DNA of 48,879 bases from Streptomyces sp. L-9-10 (GTDB lineage: Bacteria > Actinomycetota > Actinomycetes > Streptomycetales > Streptomycetaceae). The notes beneath the pieces are model-generated. The model made no database searches and was not told the DNA's origin. It was given only the letters and a program-made list of their open reading frames with translations. The position numbers and the translations under genes were made by a program. This document shows, piece after piece, positions 41,489 to 48,879 of the stretch (position 1 is its first letter; every line of letters starts with the position of its first letter). Location: positions 1 to 48,879 of the forward strand of contig NZ_PHRF01000061.1 in assembly GCF_004151105.1 (NCBI RefSeq). The letters are read 5' to 3'.

Positions 41489-41547
41489 GCGGGGCCGCTT
41501 GCGGAGAGATACCGGACGGCGTCAAACCCTCCGCCTCAGGGGCCGGT

Positions 41548-41889
41548 TCAGTTGAGGACGGTCACGTCCGTGCGGATACGGAGCGGGGTGTCCCAGGCGA
41601 TGTTGATCTTGGCCGTCACGATTCCGGAGCCGGGGGCGATCCCCGTCACCGTGATGGGGGCGGCTCCGATGAAGCGGACGCCGTTGGCGTCGACCTCGGA
41701 GGCGGTGACGATGACCGTCGAGTTCGGGTTGATGACGTTCCAGGTGACGGGGAAGTTGACCCAGCCCCTGTACGCGCCCCAGACGACCCAGCCTCGCCAC
41801 AGGTCGGCGACATTGCCGCCGGCCACCGCGAGCCCGTCCGTCCTGGCCGCCACCTCTGCGTTGGTTTCCGGTGCGTTGGTTGTGGACAC
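41548..41889 (-). CDS. Beta-rich hypothetical protein
   Basis: A 113-residue protein rich in Trp and alternating hydrophobic residues: WRGWVVWGAYRGWVNFPVTW, then NSTVIVTASEVDANGVRF, APITVTGIAPGSG, IVTAKINIAWD and IRTDVTVLN. It looks like a small beta-sandwich or lectin-like fold. No signal peptide, no Cys, no known family. Start GTG at 41889 has GAGAGGGGA upstream and removes a short non-conserved lead. Alone between two terminators. Confidence 0.7.
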   Translation of the reverse strand: MSTTNAPETNAEVAARTDGLAVAGGNVADLWRGWVVWGAYRGWVNFPVTWNVINPNSTVIVTASEVDANGVRFIGAAPITVTGIAPGSGIVTAKINIAWDTPLRIRTDVTVLN

Positions 41890-42066
41890 AGCGGTCCCCT
41901 CTCTCATTCTGAGCGGGCCCGGGATGTCGGTCGGATCCGTCCGACCGAGAGAGTCCGTCGCTCTCAGTGTCCGGTCGGTTACATGACGCTACAACCCCTC
42001 GTAAGGGTGAACTCGCCCCGCCCGCGCACGTTCTGACGGACAACACCGTGACGCGGTGATAATGCC

Positions 42067-42101
42067 CTCCGGCCCCGGTGGACGTTGGAGGAACGCCCAC
42101 C
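42067..42101 (-). terminator. Terminator of the ABC exporter operon
   Basis: CTCCGGCCCCGGTGG pairs with CCACCGAGGCCGGAG (plus inner CGT/ACG), about 18 bp with two mismatches, 26 bp past the permease stop. Confidence 0.75.
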
Positions 42102-42127
42102 GAGGCCGGAGCCTCCACCGTACCGTT

Positions 42128-44704
42128 CTACTCGGTGGCGATCGCGTTCAGTACGTTCATCCGACCGGCCCGGAAGGCCGGGACCAGCGCGGCGAAGAGT
42201 CCGACGAAGGCCGAGGCCACGAAGACCGTCAGGATCGTCGGCCACGGTATCTCCAGGACGCCGAGCCCCTCCAGGGCCAGCAGCTTCTGGGCCGACGTGC
42301 CCCAGCCCATGCCGAGCCCGAGTCCGAGCAGGGCGCCGAAGAGGGCGATGACCACCGACTCCAGCCGGATCATGCGGCGCAGTTGGCGACGGGAGAGCCC
42401 GATCGCCCGCAGCAGACCGATCTCACGGGTCCGCTCCACCACCGACAGCGCCAGGGTGTTCACCACCCCCAGCACCGCGACGATGATCGCGAGCGCCAGC
42501 AGACCGTAGACGATATTGAGCAGTTGGCCTATCTGGTCCTTCAAGTCCTGCTTGAAGTCGGTCTGGTTCTGCACCGTGTACTGCGGGTAGGCCGCGAGCG
42601 AGTCCTTGAGGGCGGAGTACGCCTCCTTCTCCTTGCCCTCCTCGGCCGCCGCGAACATGATCAGGTTCTTGGGCATCTTGTCGGCCGGCACATACCGCTG
42701 GGCGGTGGTGATGTTGGTGTACATCGCGCCCTTGTCGACATTCGTGTCGTCCGAGGTGATCGCCGCGACCGTCAGCTCGGCGCTCTTCCCGCCCGGGAAG
42801 ACGACCGACATCCGGTCACCGAGTCCGATGCCGTGCTTCGTGGCGTAGGCGTCCCCCACCGACATCGCGTCCTCGCCGTACGCGGCGGACAGCTCACCCG
42901 CGACGGTCTCGCGGCGCAGGTCCTCGGCGTAGGTCGGGTCGGCGGCGACGATGCCGTCGGACTCCGTCGTCCCGTCCGGGGCCGTCACCTTGACGTCGAC
43001 CCACTTGTACTCGGTGACATGCGCGATGTCCGGCGCCTTCTCCAGCGCCGCCTGGGCCTGCGGCATGATCGGCTGGCCGTTGTCGGACTGGACGATGAAG
43101 TCCGCGCCGACCGACTTGTCCAGCTCGTCGGTCGCGGAGGCGACCATCGAGGACCCGACCACCGACAGACAGGCCACCAGCGCGAGCCCGATCATCAGCG
43201 CGGCGCCCGTCGCTCCCGTACGCCGCGGGTTGCGCAGCGCGTTGCGCTCGGCCATCCGGCCGACCGGTCCGAACATCCGCAGCACCACCGCGCTGAGCGC
43301 CCGGACCAGACCGCCCGCGAGCAGCGGACCGATCACGACGAAGCCGATCAGCGTGCAGACCACGCCCGCCCCGAGGAAGACCGACCCCTCAGCGGCCTCG
43401 TCGGCCCGCGCCGAGATGAGGAGCGCGGCGCCGCCGGCCCCGGTGAGCACCAGACCGATCGCCGCCCTGATCCATCCGGCCCGGCCGTCGGCGGGTGTGC
43501 CCGCGTCGCGCAGGGCCGCCATCGGGGAGATCTTCCCGGCCCGACGGGCCGGAACGTACGCCGAGACGACGGTGACGACGACACCGAGCACCAGCCCGAT
43601 CGCCGGCGTCGTCCACTTCACCGTCAGATCCCCGGTGGACAGATCCATGCCCATGGACGACATGAGCTTCATCAGTCCGACGGCGAGCCCCACCCCGGCA
43701 CCGACCCCGGCGACCGAGCCGAAGACCCCGAGCAGCACGGCCTCCAGCAGCACCGAGCGGTTGACCTGCCGACGGCTGGAGCCGAGGGCCCGCATCAGAC
43801 CGATCTCACGGGTCCGCTGCGCGACCAGCATCGAGAACGTGTTGACGATCAGGAAGACGCCGACGAGGAAGGCGATCCCGGCGAAGCCGAGCATCGCGTA
43901 CTTCAGCACATCGAGGAAGGAGCCGACATCCGCGCGGTTCGCGTCCGCGGCCTCCTTCTGCGTCTGCAGCTTGTACGCGCCGCCGCCGAGGGCGCCCGCC
44001 ACGTCCCGCTTCAGCCGGCTGTCCCCGACACCCTCGGCCGCGGTGACATTGACATGGGTGAACCGGCCGGTGTCCCCGAGCAGTTGACGCTGGGAGGTCG
44101 CCGTGTCGAAGAAGATGACCGCCGCACCGGGGTTGGTGACGGTGAAGGCGGCGATACCGGAGATCTTCGCGCGGAAGTCACCCGTGACCGCGATGGTGCG
44201 CAGTTCGTCGCCCAGCGCGAGATGGTGCTTCTCGGCGGTGTCGGCGTCGACCATCACTTCGGTGGGCCCGCGCGGCGCGTGGCCCGAGGTGATCTCCATC
44301 GAACGGAGGTCATTGCGCGTCCAGTTGCCTGCGATCGTCGGCGCGCCGCTGCTCGCGCCCACGTTCTTGTCGCCCGCGTCCACGACGGTCACGCTCGTGC
44401 TGCTGACCGCGCCCTCGGCGGACTTCACCCCGTCCGCCGCCCTCACCGTCTCGATGACCGAGGCGGGCAGCGATTCGGGCTTGCCGGTCTGGGACGTCTC
44501 GTCCACGCCCTTGGCGGCCTTGGGGCTGACCGTGACATCCGCGGACGTCGCGGCGAAGAGCTTGTCGAACGTCGTGTTCATCGTGTCCGTGAACACCAGG
44601 GTGCCGCTGACGAACGCCACCGACAGCAGGACGGCGACGGCGGAGAGCGCCATCCGCCCCTTGTGCGCGAAGAAGTTGCGCAGGGAGGTTCTGAGGACGG
44701 TCAT
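42128..44704 (-). CDS. ABC exporter permease, FtsX/MacB-like double unit
   Basis: An 858-residue membrane protein with two FtsX-type halves. N-terminal helix (~residues 16-38), a large extracytoplasmic MacB-like domain (~40-255), three helices around 265-420, a second set with an internal helix near 480-540, another periplasmic-type domain (~550-720) and three final helices. The REIGLMRALGSSRRQV and REIGLLRAIGLSRRQL coupling motifs mark each half. Partner of the ATPase upstream (4-nt ATGA overlap). Likely exports a lipid, peptide or lipoprotein-linked substrate; unknown. Confidence 0.92.
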   Translation of the reverse strand: MTVLRTSLRNFFAHKGRMALSAVAVLLSVAFVSGTLVFTDTMNTTFDKLFAATSADVTVSPKAAKGVDETSQTGKPESLPASVIETVRAADGVKSAEGAVSSTSVTVVDAGDKNVGASSGAPTIAGNWTRNDLRSMEITSGHAPRGPTEVMVDADTAEKHHLALGDELRTIAVTGDFRAKISGIAAFTVTNPGAAVIFFDTATSQRQLLGDTGRFTHVNVTAAEGVGDSRLKRDVAGALGGGAYKLQTQKEAADANRADVGSFLDVLKYAMLGFAGIAFLVGVFLIVNTFSMLVAQRTREIGLMRALGSSRRQVNRSVLLEAVLLGVFGSVAGVGAGVGLAVGLMKLMSSMGMDLSTGDLTVKWTTPAIGLVLGVVVTVVSAYVPARRAGKISPMAALRDAGTPADGRAGWIRAAIGLVLTGAGGAALLISARADEAAEGSVFLGAGVVCTLIGFVVIGPLLAGGLVRALSAVVLRMFGPVGRMAERNALRNPRRTGATGAALMIGLALVACLSVVGSSMVASATDELDKSVGADFIVQSDNGQPIMPQAQAALEKAPDIAHVTEYKWVDVKVTAPDGTTESDGIVAADPTYAEDLRRETVAGELSAAYGEDAMSVGDAYATKHGIGLGDRMSVVFPGGKSAELTVAAITSDDTNVDKGAMYTNITTAQRYVPADKMPKNLIMFAAAEEGKEKEAYSALKDSLAAYPQYTVQNQTDFKQDLKDQIGQLLNIVYGLLALAIIVAVLGVVNTLALSVVERTREIGLLRAIGLSRRQLRRMIRLESVVIALFGALLGLGLGMGWGTSAQKLLALEGLGVLEIPWPTILTVFVASAFVGLFAALVPAFRAGRMNVLNAIATE

Positions 44705-45489
44705 GACGTACGTCCCCGGGCGTCGAAGTCCTTCATGCGGTCGAGCACGGCGTCGGCCGTCGGACGGAACATCTCGTCCACGATCCGGCCGTCCGCGAGA
44801 TACAGCACCCGGTCCGCGTACGAGGCGGCGACCGGGTCGTGCGTCACCATCACGATCGTCTGGCCCAGTTCGTCGACCGACCGGCGCAGGAAGCCCAGCA
44901 CCTCGGCGCCCGCGCGCGAGTCCAGGTTCCCGGTCGGCTCGTCGCCGAAGATGATCTCGGGCCGGGCGGCGAGCGCCCTGGCCACCGCGACCCGCTGCTG
45001 CTGACCGCCCGACAGCTGGGTCGGCCGGTGCGAGAGCCTGTCGGCGAGACCCACCGTCTCCACGACCCGGCGGAGCCACGGGCCGTCCGGCTTACGGCCG
45101 GCGATGTCCATGGGCAGCGTGATGTTCTCCAGCGCGTCGAGCGTCGGCAGCAGGTTGAACGCCTGGAAGATGAAGCCGATCCGGTCCCGGCGCAGCTGGG
45201 TGAGCCGCTTGTCCTTCAGCTTCGTGATCTCGGTCTCGTCCAGATGGATCTCACCCGAGGTCACCGTGTCCAGCCCCGCGAGGCAGTGCATCAGTGTCGA
45301 CTTGCCGGAGCCGGACGGGCCCATGATCGCGGTGAACTGCCCCCGGTCGATGTCCACATCGACATGATCGAGCGCCACGACCCGGGTCTCCCCCGCGCCG
45401 TACGCCTTGACGACCTGCCGCGCTCGCGCCGCGACGGCCGTACGCCCTCCAGTACCCCCGTGCCTGGGAATGGTCACAGCCGTTGTCAC
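44701..45489 (-). CDS. ABC exporter ATP-binding protein (MacB/LolD-like)
   Basis: A 262-residue ATPase. Walker A GPSGSGKST, Q-loop FQAFNLLPTLDALEN, signature LSGGQQQR, Walker B EIIFGDEPTGNLDSR and switch MVTHDP. GTG start with TAGGAGA upstream gives a short N-terminal lead before the domain. First gene of the two-gene operon with the FtsX-type permease. Confidence 0.95.
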   Translation of the reverse strand: MTTAVTIPRHGGTGGRTAVAARARQVVKAYGAGETRVVALDHVDVDIDRGQFTAIMGPSGSGKSTLMHCLAGLDTVTSGEIHLDETEITKLKDKRLTQLRRDRIGFIFQAFNLLPTLDALENITLPMDIAGRKPDGPWLRRVVETVGLADRLSHRPTQLSGGQQQRVAVARALAARPEIIFGDEPTGNLDSRAGAEVLGFLRRSVDELGQTIVMVTHDPVAASYADRVLYLADGRIVDEMFRPTADAVLDRMKDFDARGRTS

Positions 45490-45915
45490 GGTACGTCTCC
45501 TATATCGGTGAATGCGCCGAGTGTTCGTCGGGTGCGGTCCGAGTCTGCTTGCCTGCGGGGCCCCGGCGCGCTGGGGTACAGCGCAGTCTTCACCTGGGGT
45601 TTTCCCCACCCTCCTGCTGCGGCCGGCCCCCTTCACGGGCCCTCGCGGCGGTAGGACCAACGTAAAGAACCAGCCACCGTTTCCTCGTCGTCCGGCGGGA
45701 CGAACGGCCCCTGGGCGGAAGTAGGGAGGAGCCCCTAGGGGACTCCTCCTCCAGGTTGAACGGAGGGTGGAGGGATGGATGGGTGGATGGGTGGGTGGGT
45801 GGGTGGAGTGCGGGTCCTCACCCGGGCCCGCCCCGGGCCTCCCCCGGGAGAGGCCCGGGTGAGAGGCTGTTCCCCTGGAGATACATGCATAGGGAAGGCA
45901 TAGGGAAGGGATCCC
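45490..45915. promoter_or_regulatory. Divergent control region with G-tracts and hairpins
   Basis: No gene seen in 426 bp. Contains a near-palindrome GGAGGAGCCCCTAGGGG plus ACTCCTCC at 45726-45749. A run of seven GGG tracts follows at 45764-45806 (GGGTGGGTGGGTGGG), able to form a G-quadruplex. A 12-bp hairpin CTCACCCGGGCC/GGCCCGGGTGAG lies at 45817-45863. The duplicated GCATAGGGAAG sits just before the MFS start. Promoters for the ABC operon and MFS gene must lie here. Confidence 0.65.
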
Positions 45916-47631
45916 GTGAGCGGCGCCGGCGGAAGTACCGAGGACTCCGGACGTACCGAAGCGATACCCGAGGCGGCCTCGTCGGCCGCACCGCCGGCCG
46001 CACCCACGCCGTCACCCCCGACCGCCCCACCGCAGACGCCCGCACCGCCCGCAGCCGCCGCGCCCACAGCCGCACCGCCCGGCAAGGACGGCCGGGCGCG
46101 CGGTCGCGGCCCCGTCGTCGCCGCCCTGATGCTCGGCATGGCGCTCGCCGCGCTCGACGGCACCATCGTCTCCACGGCCGTCCCGCAGATCGTCGGCGAC
46201 CTCGGCGGATTCGCCGTCTTCTCCTGGCTGTTCTCCGGCTATCTGCTCGCCGTGACGGTCACCCTGCCCGTGTACGGGAAGCTCTCCGACACTTTCGGCC
46301 GCAAGCCCGTCCTGATCGCGGGCATCATCCTCTTCCTCATCGGCTCACTGCTCTGCGCCACCGCCTGGAACATGGCCTCCCTGATCGCCTTCCGCGTCGT
46401 CCAGGGGCTCGGCGGCGGCGCGCTCCAGGGCACGGTCCAGGTCATCGCCGCCGACCTCTACCCCCTCAAGGAACGCCCCAAGATCCAGGCCAGACTGTCC
46501 ACGGTCTGGGCCACCTCGTCCATCGCCGGTCCCGCCCTCGGCGGGCTGCTCGCCGGATACGCGGACTGGCGCTGGATCTTCCTGATCAATCTGCCGGTGG
46601 GCGCGGTCGCGCTCTGGCTCGTCATCACCTACCTGCGGGAACCGGACCGCGCCGCCTCCACCCGGGCGGCGGTCCCGGACCGGGCACCGCGCCGCCACGT
46701 CGACCGGGCACCGCGCCGCCGCGTCGACTGGGCGGGCGCGCTCGCCGTCTTCGCCACCGGAGCCCTGCTGCTCACCGCCCTCGTCCAGGGCGGCGTCGCC
46801 TGGCCCTGGGTCTCCGCGCCGTCGTTCGCCTTCCTCGGCGGCAGCGCGGTCCTCGCCGCCGTCACCGTCGTCATCGAACGCCGCGCCTCGGACCCGATCA
46901 TCCCGGGCTGGGTCTGGCGCCGCCGTACCATCGCGGCCGTCAACCTCGCCCTCGGCGCCCTCGGCCTGCTGATGGTCGCGCCGACGGTCTTCCTCCCCAC
47001 GTACGCGCAGTCCGTACTCGGACTCGGCCCGATAGCCGCCGGCTTCGTCCTCTCCGCCATGACGCTGAGCTGGCCCATCAGCGCGGCGTTCTCCAGCCGC
47101 CTCTACAACCGCATCGGCTTCCGGCTCACCGCCATCACCGGGATCTCCCTCGCCCTGCTGGTCCTGCTCGCCTTCCCGCTCCTCCCCTATCCCGGCCGGC
47201 CCTGGCAGCCTGCACTGATCATGCTGCTGCTCGGCGCCGCGCTCGGGATGTTCCAACTGCCCCTGATCATCGGGGTCCAGTCGACCGTGGGCTGGTCGGA
47301 ACGCGGTACGGCCACCGCGTCCATACTGTTCTACCGCCAGGTCGGCCAGAGCGTGGGCGCCGCCCTGTTCGGGGCGGTGGCCAACGGCGTCATGGCCGCC
47401 CGCCTCGCCGACGCCCCCATGCCCGGACTCCCCGGGGACCTCGACTCCGTCTCCAAGGCCCTGGAGAACCCGGCCACACTCACCGCCGAGGCGGCGGACT
47501 ATCTGCGCCGGGCGATGGACTCCGCCGTGGACTACGTCTACCTGGGCGCGGCGGGCGCCGCCGCCATCTCCCTGCTGGTGCTCATCTTCGTGGCCCCCCG
47601 GCGGTTCCCCGTACTCAAGGATCCGGAATAG
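45916..47631 (+). CDS. MFS drug-efflux transporter, DHA2 (14-TMS) family
   Basis: A 571-residue transporter. A disordered Ala/Pro/Thr-rich N-terminus (~1-65) precedes the helices. The family motif LDGTIVSTAVPQIVGDLGG cut here marks helix 1. Motif A is GKLSDTFGRKPV and motif C is AGPALGGLLAG in helix 5. A cytoplasmic loop at ~residue 250-275 carries a duplicated DRAPRR segment. Proton-driven export of drugs or a product is expected. GTG start with AGGGAAGGGA upstream. No TetR regulator adjacent. Confidence 0.92.
   Translation: MSGAGGSTEDSGRTEAIPEAASSAAPPAAPTPSPPTAPPQTPAPPAAAAPTAAPPGKDGRARGRGPVVAALMLGMALAALDGTIVSTAVPQIVGDLGGFAVFSWLFSGYLLAVTVTLPVYGKLSDTFGRKPVLIAGIILFLIGSLLCATAWNMASLIAFRVVQGLGGGALQGTVQVIAADLYPLKERPKIQARLSTVWATSSIAGPALGGLLAGYADWRWIFLINLPVGAVALWLVITYLREPDRAASTRAAVPDRAPRRHVDRAPRRRVDWAGALAVFATGALLLTALVQGGVAWPWVSAPSFAFLGGSAVLAAVTVVIERRASDPIIPGWVWRRRTIAAVNLALGALGLLMVAPTVFLPTYAQSVLGLGPIAAGFVLSAMTLSWPISAAFSSRLYNRIGFRLTAITGISLALLVLLAFPLLPYPGRPWQPALIMLLLGAALGMFQLPLIIGVQSTVGWSERGTATASILFYRQVGQSVGAALFGAVANGVMAARLADAPMPGLPGDLDSVSKALENPATLTAEAADYLRRAMDSAVDYVYLGAAGAAAISLLVLIFVAPRRFPVLKDPE
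46678..46725 (+). repeat. 24-bp direct duplication inside the MFS gene
   Basis: Two copies of a 24-bp unit starting GACCGGGCACCGCGCCGCC, differing at one base, in frame. They encode DRAPRRHV and DRAPRRRV in a cytoplasmic loop. A small recent slippage insertion. Confidence 0.85.
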
Positions 47632-47647
47632 CCCCGGATTCCGGGGC
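47631..47647. terminator. Bidirectional hairpin between convergent genes
   Basis: GCCCCG-GATTC-CGGGGC directly at the end of the MFS gene and before the stop of the convergent coiled-coil gene. Confidence 0.55.
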
Positions 47648-47655
47648 CACCCCCG

Positions 47656-48546
47656 TCACCCCTCCGCAGGTGCGCGCCCCGTGAGCGCCGCCAGCGTGTT
47701 CCGTACGTGCGCCATGTGCGCCTGCATCTCCTCGCGCGTCTCCTCGTGTTCCCGCAGCAGCCGCTCGGTCTCGCGCCCCACGCCGTCCGCGTCCGCGTGC
47801 GCCCGCGCGAGCAGTTCCCCGGCGCGCGCCGCCGCGTCCTCCTGGCCGTGCCGGGCCTGTTCGCCCGCCTCGGAGAAGGCCCGCTGCGCCGCCACCAGCT
47901 GGAGCTGGGCGTACGCGGCGAGTTCGTCGTGCTCGACCCGCGACGCGGCGTCGCGGTCGGCGAACTCCCGTTCCGTCGCCGCCAGTTCTTCGCCCTGCTT
48001 CTGCTCCTGCTCATCGATCACCCGCTGAGTGCGCCGGCGCACCTCCTTGAGGGCGGCGAGCGATTCCGCACGCTGCGCCGTGACCTCGCGCCGCGCCTCG
48101 GCCCGCGCCGCCTCGGCCGCGCCCGTGGCGGCGCGCAGGACCTGTTCGGCGTACGCGTCCGCCTCCGCCCGCACGGCGTCGGCCCGTTGACGCGCCGCCT
48201 CGCGCACCCGCTCGGCCTCCGCACGCGCCGAGTCGAGGACCGCCTGGGACTCCTCGCGCACCTCGGTCCGTACCGTCTCGTCCTCCTGCCGCGCCAGGGC
48301 CAGGATCTGCTGGGCGCGCCGGCCGAGCTTCTCGTACGTCTGCGGCGGCAGCGCCGCCACCTGCTCGCGGAGCAGCTCCGCCTCGGCCTCCATCTCCTTG
48401 GCGAGGACGGTGAGCCGCGCCACGCGTTCCCAGGCGTCGTCACGGTCCCGGAACAGCGCCGTGACCTCCCGCTCGACCTGCTCGGGGCGGTAGCCACGGC
48501 CACGTACGGGCACGAAGCCATGAGCCGACAACGGTGCGGCAACCAT
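47656..48546 (-). CDS. Coiled-coil DivIVA-like cytoskeletal protein
   Basis: A 296-residue, almost wholly helical protein. The N-terminus FVPVRGRGYRPEQVEREVTA resembles the DivIVA membrane/pole-binding lead. From ~residue 25 on there are long coiled coils rich in Ala, Glu and Arg with heptad-like spacing (EAERVREAARQRADAVRAEA). Proteins of this kind in Streptomyces are often named cellulose-binding protein and relate to FilP/Scy-type tip-growth scaffolds. ATG at 48546 is preceded by GAGGGG. Exact role unknown. Confidence 0.8.
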   Translation of the reverse strand: MVAAPLSAHGFVPVRGRGYRPEQVEREVTALFRDRDDAWERVARLTVLAKEMEAEAELLREQVAALPPQTYEKLGRRAQQILALARQEDETVRTEVREESQAVLDSARAEAERVREAARQRADAVRAEADAYAEQVLRAATGAAEAARAEARREVTAQRAESLAALKEVRRRTQRVIDEQEQKQGEELAATEREFADRDAASRVEHDELAAYAQLQLVAAQRAFSEAGEQARHGQEDAAARAGELLARAHADADGVGRETERLLREHEETREEMQAHMAHVRNTLAALTGRAPAEG

Positions 48547-48807
48547 CCTTGAAGCCCCTCTCCGACACACGACACAGAACGCCATCCGGCACAATCCTGC
48601 TGGAGCGAGCCGAAGTGCCCATACCACGACACTCCGCCCAACCACCCCGGTCAAGGATGCGGCATCGACCCCGAAAAGGTGGAAAGGCGGAAAACCGGAA
48701 ACGTACGGACGTCGAGGCGTGTAGACCCGGACGGGCGGGAGAGGCGGAGACGCGGAACGGCCGGGGCGCCCCCCGCGTGTCGCGGGGGGGTGCCCCTATG
48801 GGTTTCG
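48547..48807. other. Gene-free region before a transposase end
   Basis: Promoter side of the coiled-coil gene. Short direct repeats (GGAAAGGCGGAAAACCGGAAA near 48678) are seen. A possible insertion-element end lies close to 48790. Confidence 0.4.
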
Positions 48808-48879
48808 TCAACCCGTGGGGGCGGGTTGGGGTTCGTAGAAGGTGCCGTCTCGGAGCATGGCGAAGAGGACGTCTGCTCG
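48808..48879 (-). mobile_element. 3' end of a transposase gene, probably IS110 family
   Basis: Reading in from the window edge on the minus strand gives 23 codons ending RADVLFAMLRDGTFYEP...PTG and a TGA. DVLFAMLRDGTFY is, from memory, the closing motif of IS110/IS116-type transposases of actinobacteria. Only the tail is inside the window, so family and completeness are uncertain. Confidence 0.55.

Noticed and set aside
42056..45004. Long plus-strand frame opposite the ABC exporter (982 codons)
   Set aside because: Shadow of the FtsX-type permease and ATPase genes; no protein-like features.
1..48879. tRNA, rRNA or CRISPR arrays
   Set aside because: No cloverleaf-like T-loop/acceptor pairs, rRNA signatures or regularly spaced repeats with unique spacers were recognised by reading. 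A covariance search could still find a missed tRNA.

Overview
This is a high-GC actinobacterial chromosome segment, almost certainly Streptomyces. Codons nearly always end in G or C. GTG and TTG starts and 4-nt ATGA/GTGA gene overlaps are common. The core gene order (ppx - DUF501 - divIC - eno - rpfA - second Rpf - CYP107U-like P450 - mazG - SurA-like lipoprotein ... mfd - FtsX-type ABC exporter) is, from memory, the eno/rpfA/mfd neighbourhood of Streptomyces chromosomes (around SCO3093-SCO3111 in S. coelicolor). No rRNA, tRNA or CRISPR was recognised.

Layout. 1-1.5 kb: gene-free block of direct and inverted repeats. 1.5-3.85 kb: accessory cassette in which four overlapping micro-genes diverge from an XRE/DUF5753 regulator followed by two tandem DUF397 genes, made by a ~340-bp duplication. 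3.9-11.7 kb: core block on the minus strand (cupin, ppx, DUF501, divIC, eno, rpfA with a c-di-AMP riboswitch leader, a second Rpf, P450). 11.9-14.4 kb: accessory island with a 48-residue Gly/Asp-rich peptide translationally coupled to a PIMT-like methyltransferase (a two-gene layout like imiditide-type RiPPs), a C-terminal XRE fragment and a DUF6879 fusion. 14.5-16.3 kb: mazG and a SurA-like lipoprotein. 16.4-29.4 kb: polymorphic-toxin locus with an immunity candidate, a giant secreted Rhs/YD-repeat protein ending in a Hint domain and a deaminase-like toxin tip, a divergent secreted beta-propeller lectin, and a GtrA protein with an 18-bp-repeat tail. 29.8-34.2 kb: methyltransferase, serine hydrolase, HNH lipoprotein, and a TetR/CPBP-protease divergent pair around a 53-bp operator-like palindrome. 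34.3-38.6 kb: mfd and a deazaflavin-type reductase. 38.7-41.9 kb: VapBC-type toxin-antitoxin pair, an internally deleted XRE regulator with DUF397, a methyltransferase and a beta-rich unknown. 42.1-48.5 kb: FtsX-type ABC exporter, DHA2 MFS pump and a coiled-coil DivIVA-like protein. The window ends in the 3' end of a transposase, probably IS110-type.

How the parts relate. The core genes serve central metabolism, division (DivIC), spore/cell-wall resuscitation (Rpf proteins under c-di-AMP control) and DNA repair (Mfd). The accessory parts are conflict or signalling modules: three XRE/DUF5753 loci in different states of decay, a toxin-antitoxin pair, an Rhs toxin with immunity, and a possible RiPP. 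The best candidates for something undescribed are the peptide/PIMT pair at 11858-13176, the coupled micro-operon at 1497-2104 and the Rhs deaminase toxin with its partner. All functions are inferred from sequence reading alone, without database searches.
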